Source: an uncultured Clostridia bacterium (GTDB lineage Bacteria; Bacillota; Clostridia; TANB77; CAG-508). From it: a stretch of 64,000 nucleotides of DNA. The translations under genes and the position numbers were made by a program. The stretch lies in NCBI GenBank assembly GCA_928721565.1, contig OV788638.1, positions 434,001-498,000 on the forward strand, written 5' to 3'. Positions within the stretch are counted from its first letter, which is position 1. Each line of letters starts with the position of its first letter. The notes under the pieces were generated by a model. The model did no database searches and had not been told where the DNA came from. It saw only the letters and a program-made list of their open reading frames with translations. Of this stretch, positions 6,614 to 14,900 are shown piece by piece.

Positions 6614-9229
6614 TTATTCTTCGCTCTCTTTTATTTCTATATTTCTTAGATCAATAAATTTATTACTATATATAGCTTTTTCATGTAATGAACCTTCTTG
6701 TTTTATATCTTTTGACTTGTTATATACTTCTTTTATAAATATTTCTATTTCATCTAAATTTTTATCTTCAATATTAGATAATATCGAGTCAACTATTTCA
6801 AATGAACTTAATTTATTAAATGTATCTAGGTTTATTGAATATCCATATCCGCCCGTTCCAACAGAACCAGATATCATATCTGCCAAAAAAGCAAATATGT
6901 TATTTTTATTAATATATTTCATTTGATTTTTACTTTCTTCACTGTTTATAAAACTATAAATATTATATCTTGAATAGTTTTTATTGCTATACATATTTAT
7001 ATTTTTAGTAGTAACATTTGAAATTAGTTTCTCGTAGCTTTCATTTAGTTCGTTATATAATTTTTCATTATAATTTTGATTGAATGAGTTATTTTCCTTT
7101 TTTAGCCAATTAATTATTCCCCCTATAAAATACATATTTTTATAGTTATTCTCAATTATTAATTTTATTTTCTCTAATTCTTTTTCTGATAGAGATTTCA
7201 TTATTTCTGCACAAACAATTTCTAATCTGTCATTTGCATTTAATCCTAAAAATATAGGTGTATTGTCCATATATTTTTGCGACGCTATCAATTTTGTTAA
7301 AATAAGCACCTTATTCTCTTCAATATCTTTACAGTATAGTTCTAATGTTTCAATTACAAATTTTTGCCCTATCCCCTTATACATGAATAATATCTCTGAC
7401 AATTTAATCTGCATTAATTCTAAATCTTCACCATTATCTATATCAATGTAATTACTATTATTCCATCTAATGAACTCTTTTATCTTTGTATCAATTTTTA
7501 TAAAGTCATTTTCTTGTTTAATAAAATACAAATCAAAAAATTTAGCATTATATATTCTTCTTTCAATCAAAGACTGCTTGTATTTTTCTTTATCTTTTTC
7601 AATAATATATCCAGATTCATTTAAAAATTCAACTGTGTTTCGATATGCTCTATATGCTTTATCATATTTTTCTACGTTAGGAAATAATAAGCATAATATA
7701 TCTTTATATTCTACATTCTTATCTTTTTCAAATAATTTATCAAAATATTGTGTAGCTTTTTCATTATATTCCTTAGCACTATCTTTTAAATAACCGTATA
7801 TTGCCGCATAATCTTCAGATACATAATATTCATAGTTTTTTCTTATGTCGTTATATAGTGTTAAATTTTCATGTCTAATCAATTCCACTAAGAAATAGTC
7901 TGCTTTATTCAAATAATTATCACCAAAGAAACAACAATTACATATTGAATTTATTTTCCTTTTAAAAGATCTGAGATCTTTTATATTTTTATTAAATAAA
8001 TTTATTGCTGTTGTGTATTTTTCTATTTCACTTTCATTAATTCCATAATGTATTAATAAATTTTTTAAGCAAGTTGTACAAATCTCATCAATATCTTCTT
8101 GATTAATTTCTGGTACAGCTAGAGGTAATTGTACTACCTTTTCCATATAGTCATAATTAATATGTAATTTATTATCAAATATATCTTTCATTTCATTTTC
8201 ATCATAACTCAAAACATATATAAATCTGTCTATATTTAATATTGTTGAAATAGTTTTTAATATCACTAAAATGTTATTTTCATTTGTCCTTTCAAGATTA
8301 TCTATAATAAATACAACTCGTTTATCATTCTTTTCTAAATACTCACCTATCATTAGTTTAATTTTATTTATTATTTTATAATCTAATGAAAATAGTCCTA
8401 TATTTATGTCTGTTTTTTCTGAAACAATTGCTATGCAACTATTTACAAATCTTTTTATTTCTAATGTACTAAAATTTATACCTATTGCTTTTATTATTTC
8501 ATCAAACATGCCATAGATCAAGGCTTTATCATTACTGTACTTCCATGTCTCAAAATTGTCAACAACAATAATGTTTTCATTGTTTAATTGCTTTTTTATT
8601 ATATTTAATATGGTTGTTTTTCCTGAGCCCCATGGTCCTGTTAATGAGATTATAAATCTTTCTTTATTTTTACAATAATTAATGCTATTAAATAAGTCCC
8701 CTATAATTTTATTTCTTTTTAATAAATCATAATCTACATCTTTTTCTTCTAAGAAAATTAAATCATTATTATTATCTATTTCATTTTTATATAGTTTTCT
8801 AATATCATATACATTAAATTGTCTTTCTTCTTTTATTTTATTATCCAATATAAATAGTATCAAAAGTCTAATTATTATTATAAATATTACTATTAATTCT
8901 ATTAATATACATATAGTTAGTTTGAAACTACTATATAAAATAAATCTGCTAAAAAAGATATATAATGTTGTAGATATTAGCTCCGATACTAGTATTAAAT
9001 CCAAATAATTGAATACATTAATTTTTATTAAGCTTATAATCTTTTTATTTAAAATTAGAAATATTGTAATTATTATTAAAGCAATAATAATGCTTGTTTC
9101 ATATTTTTCTATCAAAAATGTTGGAACATTAAACATATCTATTAATAAATAACCAATAACTATTAATAATATAGTTTCAATTATTTCTCTAAGTTTAAAT
9201 ATTTTTAAAATTTTTGAAATATCTTTCAA
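6614..9229 (-). CDS. KAP family P-loop NTPase, membrane-anchored
   Basis: 871 residues. The first 135 or so hold four hydrophobic helices. The P-loop GPWGSGKTT follows near residue 200 and the Walker B strand VVFIIDNLERTN near 305, with the KAP-type sequence around them. The C-terminal half is long and helical without a known domain. KAP NTPases are a STAND-related group named after Kidins220/ARMS and the phage-exclusion protein PifA; bacterial members with inserted membrane helices are often found in mobile elements and linked to phage exclusion. The start is TTG at 9227-9229 with AGGAGG about 12 bases upstream. It is the first gene of an operon with an acetyltransferase and a small protein. 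A membrane-linked defence role is likely but inferred. Confidence 0.82.
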   Translation of the reverse strand: MKDISKILKIFKLREIIETILLIVIGYLLIDMFNVPTFLIEKYETSIIIALIIITIFLILNKKIISLIKINVFNYLDLILVSELISTTLYIFFSRFILYSSFKLTICILIELIVIFIIIIRLLILFILDNKIKEERQFNVYDIRKLYKNEIDNNNDLIFLEEKDVDYDLLKRNKIIGDLFNSINYCKNKERFIISLTGPWGSGKTTILNIIKKQLNNENIIVVDNFETWKYSNDKALIYGMFDEIIKAIGINFSTLEIKRFVNSCIAIVSEKTDINIGLFSLDYKIINKIKLMIGEYLEKNDKRVVFIIDNLERTNENNILVILKTISTILNIDRFIYVLSYDENEMKDIFDNKLHINYDYMEKVVQLPLAVPEINQEDIDEICTTCLKNLLIHYGINESEIEKYTTAINLFNKNIKDLRSFKRKINSICNCCFFGDNYLNKADYFLVELIRHENLTLYNDIRKNYEYYVSEDYAAIYGYLKDSAKEYNEKATQYFDKLFEKDKNVEYKDILCLLFPNVEKYDKAYRAYRNTVEFLNESGYIIEKDKEKYKQSLIERRIYNAKFFDLYFIKQENDFIKIDTKIKEFIRWNNSNYIDIDNGEDLELMQIKLSEILFMYKGIGQKFVIETLELYCKDIEENKVLILTKLIASQKYMDNTPIFLGLNANDRLEIVCAEIMKSLSEKELEKIKLIIENNYKNMYFIGGIINWLKKENNSFNQNYNEKLYNELNESYEKLISNVTTKNINMYSNKNYSRYNIYSFINSEESKNQMKYINKNNIFAFLADMISGSVGTGGYGYSINLDTFNKLSSFEIVDSILSNIEDKNLDEIEIFIKEVYNKSKDIKQEGSLHEKAIYSNKFIDLRNIEIKESEE

Positions 9230-9260
9230 TTTACTTTCTTCCTCCCTACTATAATTTAAT

Positions 9261-9310
9261 AAAAAAGCAAAATAATTTTGTAAACATCTATTTACTCAAT
9301 TACTTTGCTT
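9261..9310 (-). terminator. Probable terminator of the NucS-like gene
   Basis: On the minus strand an imperfect long hairpin (AAGCAAAGTAATT paired with AATTATTTTGCTT, centred near 9286) is followed by a run of T. It lies just after the stop codon at 9328. Confidence 0.5.
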
Positions 9311-9327
9311 ATCTTATGTATCTATTT

Positions 9328-10221
9328 CTATTTTTTATTAATTTTTAAGGATTGTTTTACTAAAGGAATCGCGTTATCTATATCTTCTTCAGAGGTAATT
9401 TCTATTGCATAATCCCCATTTGCATGATGTCCAACTTTTGACATATCTAAAGTTAAATCTAGTTGATCAATTAATGTACCTTTTTTCATATTTATAAATA
9501 GCTTTATTTTTGAATTATATATTTCGGCATCAACAATGTTAGTAGTTCCCTTAAAAGCAATATAAAACTTCTTATATTCTATATCTATATCTCCAAGATT
9601 TAATATTTCATTTTTTAATATTTCATATAATTCTTTAATTTTCTCTGTTGTTTTATTTAGATGATAATCTTCTGTATAAACTTTAATTTCTTTAATAACA
9701 TCCTTGATTTTTTCATTTTTAGGTGTATATTCTTCTTTCAAATTTGGATTCTTTGATAATTTATCAAATTCAACTATATCATTTTCATATTTCACAGCTT
9801 TAATTAAGTCAAATGGCATACCTTCAAATTCGGTTGCATTAATCTGTCTTTCTGAAAAGAAAGGTGAAATAAATACAATTCTCGCTTGTGACCAGTCTAT
9901 ATCTTTTATTTCGTAAGTTGACTTTGTTACATTATTATACTTTAAAACAAATGCTTCTTTCCTTTTTAACATAAGTGCTAAATATGAATATCCTTGATCA
10001 ACTAAACTGTTATTTTTTATATTTTTGTATTCTACAATTATAAAAGTTTTGTTTTCTTCATCATATCCCAATGAATCTATTCTACAATTATCAACACTGA
10101 ATTCTGTTGCAATAAATTTATATCCTAATATTGATTTCATGTTATGTTCGACATAAGTTTGTAGTTCTTTTTCATTTTTAAAATCTATTTTCTTTAATAT
10201 CTTATTTTTTTGAATTATCAT
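9328..10221 (-). CDS. NucS-like PD-(D/E)XK nuclease with DUF5655 domain
   Basis: 297 residues. The N-terminal 100 or so form a PD-(D/E)XK nuclease core: an upstream helix ELQTYVEHN, then CRIDSLGYDEE and FIIVEYKN supplying the catalytic Asp and E-x-K. The C-terminal 120 residues match DUF5655, a domain usually found with such nucleases (ending GDYAIEITSEEDIDNAIPLVKQS). Family members resemble the mismatch nuclease EndoMS/NucS in fold. The gene is divergent from the restriction controller gene, and their shared spacer holds a long inverted repeat. It may be an independent defence gene or an accessory of the restriction system; the sequence does not decide. Confidence 0.78.
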   Translation of the reverse strand: MIIQKNKILKKIDFKNEKELQTYVEHNMKSILGYKFIATEFSVDNCRIDSLGYDEENKTFIIVEYKNIKNNSLVDQGYSYLALMLKRKEAFVLKYNNVTKSTYEIKDIDWSQARIVFISPFFSERQINATEFEGMPFDLIKAVKYENDIVEFDKLSKNPNLKEEYTPKNEKIKDVIKEIKVYTEDYHLNKTTEKIKELYEILKNEILNLGDIDIEYKKFYIAFKGTTNIVDAEIYNSKIKLFINMKKGTLIDQLDLTLDMSKVGHHANGDYAIEITSEEDIDNAIPLVKQSLKINKK

Positions 10222-10297
10222 TTCTATCCCTCTTTTCTTGTATAATTATAACACTGTTTTAAACCTTCTGCAATCTATTATGATTGTATTCATGAAT

Positions 10298-10348
10298 GTA
10301 ACTTATTGTCTGTAGAAATATTTGTGTTTTTTGTATACAATAAGTTAC
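10298..10348. promoter_or_regulatory. Inverted repeat upstream of controller gene, likely C-box operator
   Basis: GTAACTTATTGT (10298-10309) is perfectly inverted as ACAATAAGTTAC (10337-10348), 27 bases apart, with a smaller palindrome TTGTATACAA (10331-10340) overlapping the right arm. It lies between divergent genes and ends 12 bases before the ATG of the controller protein. Controller proteins of restriction systems autoregulate through such paired boxes. The regulatory role is inferred. Confidence 0.6.
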
Positions 10349-10360
10349 GAGGTGAAAAAT

Positions 10361-10573
10361 ATGGAAATTTGTAATTTATTCGGGAAAAATGTCAAAAAAT
10401 ACAGATTGAAATCCAAATTATCCCAAGAAAAATTAGGAGAATTAACAGGATTACATAGAACATATATCAGTGATATTGAAAGAGGCTTGCGTAGCATATC
10501 TCTTAATAATATCGACAAATTATCTAAAGCATTAAATGTAGAAATATACAAATTATTTATTTTTGAGGAGTGA
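10361..10573 (+). CDS. Restriction-modification controller protein (XRE-type HTH)
   Basis: 70 residues from the ATG at 10361, which has GAGGTG six bases upstream; an in-frame upstream start would run into the operator. The whole chain is one XRE helix-turn-helix domain: LSQEKLGELTGLHRTYISD, then ERGLRSISLNNIDKLSKAL. Size and composition fit C proteins that delay endonuclease expression until methylation is complete. The endonuclease ATG follows the stop codon by four bases, the classic C-R arrangement. It is expected to bind the inverted repeat at 10298-10348, activating or repressing its own operon by dose. Confidence 0.82.
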   Translation: MEICNLFGKNVKKYRLKSKLSQEKLGELTGLHRTYISDIERGLRSISLNNIDKLSKALNVEIYKLFIFEE

Positions 10574-10577
10574 TTTT

Positions 10578-11588
10578 ATGAAAAAGATTTATAATAAAGA
10601 AAAAATTTACCCGTTAATTAATAAATTGAAAGATATACAACATATCTTTCTTAAAGACTATGGTGTTAACGATATTTTTTCCAATTCAAAGTTTTACGAA
10701 ATTATAATTGCTAATCAATTAAACCATACACCTATCCCTGGTCATTCTGGCTCAAGAGATGCTAGAGATCCAATTACAAATCAAGAATATGAATATAAAC
10801 ATTTTAAAGAAACTAGTTCAAATCACAGTTGGACTTTTAATGATTACTCTGACAATACTATAGAACATTTAAAAAGTTGTACCGTTGTATTTGCTCATAT
10901 AAATGATCAAGATTTTAAATATCCTGGTTTAATGGATTGGTTTTTTGAAATTCCTGGAACTGAAATATCTAATTATTTAAAGGAAGCCACTAAAAAAATA
11001 GAAAACACTAGAAAGATGATCAATGTTTCACCTTCTCAATTAAGCAGGCTTGGGTATACTCCACAATTTGTTAATACTGATGAGCATTTGGATTATAAAG
11101 GTAATTTTCAACATCTTTTATATGGAATCTCTGGTATATCTGAGGAACTTGAAAATATTACTGACATAGAAAAAATTCTTACTAGTAATAAAATATGGGA
11201 ACTGCTAGTCGCATTAGAATTGAATCACAAAGTTAATGCCGAACAAGGAGGAAGATTAGGTTCATATGATGCAATAGATCTTTCAGGAAATACTTTTGAA
11301 TATAAAGTTTATAAAACAAGAAATTGGAATTTCCAAGATATATCAGAAAATGTTTTAAACAAATACTTAACTGACAAAGCAATGATTTTAGCTGTGGTAA
11401 ATAAATATGAAATGAAAGTAGAAGAAATTTATTCAGTTTCTCCAGAAGATGCTGTAACTAGATTAAAAGAAAAACTAAACAAAAAAATTGAAAGCTTAAA
11501 AAAACAAGGAAAAGAAATTAGAAGACTTCAAATAAATCTTACATTTTCCGATATAAAAAGTATGAAGTCTTTTAAAAGAATATATTAA
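10578..11588 (+). CDS. Type II restriction endonuclease, tandem-duplicated nuclease domain
   Basis: 336 residues from the ATG at 10578 with GAGGAG seven bases upstream. Residues about 36-110 and 203-277 are copies of one domain. Each has F/W-x-E (E41, E208), a LNH motif, two Asp (D61/D64 and D231/D234), and E-Y-K (72-74 and 241-243), in order a PD-(D/E)XK active site. Both copies keep every putative catalytic residue. It sits between the controller gene and a convergent two-domain methyltransferase, which is why I call it a restriction enzyme; I do not recognise its specific family. Two active sites in one chain would let a monomer cut both strands, which would suit an asymmetric target. Confidence 0.72.
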   Translation: MKKIYNKEKIYPLINKLKDIQHIFLKDYGVNDIFSNSKFYEIIIANQLNHTPIPGHSGSRDARDPITNQEYEYKHFKETSSNHSWTFNDYSDNTIEHLKSCTVVFAHINDQDFKYPGLMDWFFEIPGTEISNYLKEATKKIENTRKMINVSPSQLSRLGYTPQFVNTDEHLDYKGNFQHLLYGISGISEELENITDIEKILTSNKIWELLVALELNHKVNAEQGGRLGSYDAIDLSGNTFEYKVYKTRNWNFQDISENVLNKYLTDKAMILAVVNKYEMKVEEIYSVSPEDAVTRLKEKLNKKIESLKKQGKEIRRLQINLTFSDIKSMKSFKRIY

Positions 11589-11616
11589 AAAAAGAAGATT
11601 ATTCATCTTCTTTTTT
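11588..11616. terminator. Bidirectional terminator between endonuclease and methyltransferase
   Basis: AAAAAAGAAGAT (11588-11599) pairs with ATCTTCTTTTTT (11605-11616) across a five-base loop. The hairpin gives a T or A tract on each side, and the stop codons of both convergent genes fall in or next to its left arm. Confidence 0.8.
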
Positions 11617-14520
11617 CCATTTCATGCTATCTTTATCCCAAATTAAAAATTTCTCAAAAACATCTAATAAATCTTTATAATTCTTTGCCAAAGTATGTAG
11701 GTAATCATTTTTAATAATAAGCTCTAGTATTCCATTATCATATAACTCTGCAGAGGATAATTTCTTTTTTTTAGATTTTTCTATCATTTTCTCAGCTTTA
11801 ATCTTTATTTCATCAATTATAGTTTCTAAATCTTTTTCGTTTTGCTTCCATTTATTATTATCTATTTTTTGAAATATTAATAATGCATCTCCATTCATTG
11901 TTTTCTTAGGATCTATAATACTCTTTAATGTTAATTTAGATTTATTAACATGCACTGAAGAAATAAATGCTAAATCATTATTTTGTAAAATATCTATAAG
12001 TTTATCCCAAACTGAAAGATTAGAATCATGAAAATACATAAATAATAAACTTTCATTTTTCATTACTCTACTTATATTTTGAAATCCTTCTGAAAGCATT
12101 TTCCAATATGTTACTTCATTTTTATTTCTTTCTGGAGCATTACTGATAACAATCTCGTTTAAATAATCAATTTTAGTATTTAAAAATGATTCATATAATT
12201 GCATATATTCTGAATAAGCAACTTGTCCCATGTATGGAGGATCAGTAATAATTAAGTCAACAGAATTATCTGGTATATATTCATTAGAAATGTTTTGTAT
12301 TCCATCTTTGATTAACAAATATTTACTATCATTTAGTTCAGAAAACTTTTTAACATTACTATCTAAAAAATAATTTTTATCAGCATATATTAATGCTTTT
12401 TTTATTTGATCTAATGATTTTTTAAATAATTCAACAGCATTGCGTTCAACACAGTTTTCTTTTGGAATCCACATAGGCCACTGCGAGCTAAATTTTTTAT
12501 CTACAATTTTCGATTTATGAATAATAGATAAGTACGCATAATTTATAATTTGTTTAATTCCTTGATTTTTTATCTTTTGAATATTATAATTTATTTGATC
12601 CAATACACAAAAGTTTCTATTAGTAAAGAGTTCTTTAATGTTTTCATCTTTTCTTACTGCAATTCTTGAATTCTCAATAAGCTTTTTATTCATTATAGAA
12701 ACACTTTTCCTTGTTTTATTAAAATTCTTAATATCTGTTTCATCTGGTGCTTTCATTATTTTTTTACAACTGCATTTACAAGAATATGTTATTTCCTTAA
12801 TTTTATTAGTAGGAATTCTATCAAATAATACTTTTTCTATTATTCCTTCATCTCCACACTTTATACACTTAGTGTTATATTCTTGTTCTATTTGATTTAT
12901 TTCTTCCAATAGTTTTTCTATCTCATTTTCTAATAATTCAATATCATATTTTTTTAAAACAGTATCACATAAAAATATTGGAACATCATTTATATCAACA
13001 CCTATAGCATTCCTTTTATACATTTTATTCATTGATTCTATAATTGTAACCCCAGATCCCATAAAAGGATCCATAATTATTTCATTTTCTTCTGAAAACT
13101 CTTCAATTATTTTGTTACATACATTATATGGCTTTTGAGACCAATAAAGCATAGAATTATATAAATCATTTTTATTTGTTGCTATCATAGTAGATATCTC
13201 ATCTTTAAATTTTTCTACCTTTTTTTGTATATTATTATCAATTTTATATTTTTTTTGAGTATACCCTATAACTAAGTATTCATAAACATCTTTCCTTATA
13301 CTATTTCTATTATTAGAATGAGAATATTCTTCTTTTATAACTTCAACCTTTTTATAATATTGTTTCATTTTTAGTATTAAATCATTAATATCCATTGTAT
13401 ATCTATTGCTTTTTTGAGTCTTCAAATCCTTTGGATATGCATAACTCACAGCCAAATTTATATTATTTTTACTTGAAAAGTCTATTAACATTTCAATTTG
13501 AGATAAAGCAAATCTCTTGTTGCTCAAAGGTGATTGAAATCTATTTTCTGTGTATAGTCCAGAAGTAATTTTTCCATCTTTTATTGTTAGTAATGGATAA
13601 TAATAATCAGAAATCGTATTTAACAAATGAAAATATCTAGAATATTGCATATCAGTATAAGGAGGATCTGCATATATAAATCCTACATTTTCCTTTATAA
13701 AGTCATCCATTAAAATTTCATCTAATTTATAATTAAAAGTTCTATTACATTCTTTATTATCAATAGAAATATTTTTATATTCTAAATCTTTCAATTTGTT
13801 AAAAAATATTTCAGATATACTTTTATTCCTTACATAAAATAATTTTTTTGCATTCTTTGCATGATTTAATGGTTGTGCCATATGCCCATCCTTAGCAAAT
13901 ACAGATTCTTTCATTGCATAATATAAAGCCGTATATAGTATAGAATTTTCTTTATCACATTTTTCAATTGCATATCTAATTGAATCAATTTCAATACTTT
14001 GTTTCAATCCAAAATAATAACCTGAAAAATATAATGAGAATAAGCAAAATGGTATTTTATTAATATTTATATTTAAATCTTCAATTCCTGTAATCTCAAA
14101 ATCTTCAATTTTGTATGTATTATTTATATTAATGTTCCATATTTTTATTAATTTATTATCAAAATTTTCAATTTTATCTGATTTTTCTTTTAGTAGTCTT
14201 TCTTCTTCAATTATTTCTTCACTAAAATGTTTCATCAATCTCTTAACATTTATACTATATTCTTTCTTTATTTTTTCTATATTTATATTCTCTTTTGGGC
14301 TACATATAAGTGCATTAGATATATAATATGAATATTTTTCTGCATCATTACTAATAACTTTATATCCATTACATGCAAACATATTGCCAACACATCCTGT
14401 ACCAGAAAAAATATCTAGTACATATTTATTTTTGTCTATATATTTATAAGTATTTGTATATATAAAATCCAGTAATTTCTTTTTACTTCCTGGATAATTT
14501 ATAATTGATGTTTCATTCAT
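11599..14520 (-). CDS. Two-domain DNA adenine/cytosine-N4 methyltransferase of the restriction system
   Basis: 973 residues with two complete amino-methyltransferase domains. Domain 1 has YPGSKKKLLDFI, motif I DIFSGTG at residue 36 and motif IV DPPY at 285-288, resembling the D12 adenine methylase class. Domain 2 has motif I DPFMGSGVTI at 484 and motif IV DPPY at 760-763. Between its motifs lies a four-Cys zinc-binding segment (CIKCGDEG, then CKCSC). DPPY indicates N6-adenine, or possibly N4-cytosine, methylation. Fusion of two such domains is typical of systems with asymmetric targets, where each strand needs its own enzyme. The ATG overlaps the stop of an upstream winged-helix gene (ATGA). 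It is convergent with the endonuclease gene. Confidence 0.85.
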   Translation of the reverse strand: MNETSIINYPGSKKKLLDFIYTNTYKYIDKNKYVLDIFSGTGCVGNMFACNGYKVISNDAEKYSYYISNALICSPKENINIEKIKKEYSINVKRLMKHFSEEIIEEERLLKEKSDKIENFDNKLIKIWNININNTYKIEDFEITGIEDLNININKIPFCLFSLYFSGYYFGLKQSIEIDSIRYAIEKCDKENSILYTALYYAMKESVFAKDGHMAQPLNHAKNAKKLFYVRNKSISEIFFNKLKDLEYKNISIDNKECNRTFNYKLDEILMDDFIKENVGFIYADPPYTDMQYSRYFHLLNTISDYYYPLLTIKDGKITSGLYTENRFQSPLSNKRFALSQIEMLIDFSSKNNINLAVSYAYPKDLKTQKSNRYTMDINDLILKMKQYYKKVEVIKEEYSHSNNRNSIRKDVYEYLVIGYTQKKYKIDNNIQKKVEKFKDEISTMIATNKNDLYNSMLYWSQKPYNVCNKIIEEFSEENEIIMDPFMGSGVTIIESMNKMYKRNAIGVDINDVPIFLCDTVLKKYDIELLENEIEKLLEEINQIEQEYNTKCIKCGDEGIIEKVLFDRIPTNKIKEITYSCKCSCKKIMKAPDETDIKNFNKTRKSVSIMNKKLIENSRIAVRKDENIKELFTNRNFCVLDQINYNIQKIKNQGIKQIINYAYLSIIHKSKIVDKKFSSQWPMWIPKENCVERNAVELFKKSLDQIKKALIYADKNYFLDSNVKKFSELNDSKYLLIKDGIQNISNEYIPDNSVDLIITDPPYMGQVAYSEYMQLYESFLNTKIDYLNEIVISNAPERNKNEVTYWKMLSEGFQNISRVMKNESLLFMYFHDSNLSVWDKLIDILQNNDLAFISSVHVNKSKLTLKSIIDPKKTMNGDALLIFQKIDNNKWKQNEKDLETIIDEIKIKAEKMIEKSKKKKLSSAELYDNGILELIIKNDYLHTLAKNYKDLLDVFEKFLIWDKDSMKWKKEDE

Positions 14521-14795
14521 TTTGAATTTTCCTCCATATTTCCAATTCTTTTTATAGCATCATAACCTTGCTTTGTAACTGAATATTTTCCATTTTTCTT
14601 ATATCTCTCAATAAAATTAAACTCAATTAATTCATTTACATATTTATTCGTTTTACTTTTAGAATAATGCAATGTTTCTGCAATTTCCTGTTGACTCGCA
14701 GACAGATATTTCCCTTTCTTATATTCCACTTCATTTTCTGCAATCCATTTTAATAATTTATACTTATCATTTGTAAATATCTCCAAATCAAACAC
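14517..14795 (-). CDS. Winged-helix transcriptional regulator, co-transcribed with the methyltransferase
   Basis: 92 residues from a GTG at 14793-14795, preferred because GGGGGA lies about eight bases upstream; TTG at 14810 is an alternative. The helix-turn-helix SASQQEIAETLHYSKSKTNKYVNEL and a wing-like ERYKKNGKYSVTKQGYDAI are typical of MarR/replication-repressor-like winged helices. Its stop overlaps the methyltransferase start, so the two are translationally coupled. A 17-base inverted repeat overlaps the -35 of its promoter, so autoregulation of methylase supply is a reasonable inference. Confidence 0.7.
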   Translation of the reverse strand: MFDLEIFTNDKYKLLKWIAENEVEYKKGKYLSASQQEIAETLHYSKSKTNKYVNELIEFNFIERYKKNGKYSVTKQGYDAIKRIGNMEENSK

Positions 14796-14848
14796 TTTAT
14801 TTTCCCCCAAAAAACTTTTTATTATACTATCATATTAGTTCTTATTTG

Positions 14849-14888
14849 TCAACCAAATTAGTATTTAATTTAATACTAATTTGGTTGA
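14849..14888. promoter_or_regulatory. 17-bp perfect palindrome overlapping the wHTH/methyltransferase promoter
   Basis: Arms 14849-14865 and 14872-14888 match perfectly around a six-base spacer. On the minus strand the palindrome ends inside a TTGACA -35 box; a weak -10 (TAGTAT) lies 17 bases on and a perfect TATAAT 20 bases on. Position suggests the operator of the winged-helix protein. The T-rich sequence to its right could also let it act as a plus-strand terminator. Confidence 0.55.
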
Positions 14889-14900
14889 ATAGTTTTTGTT

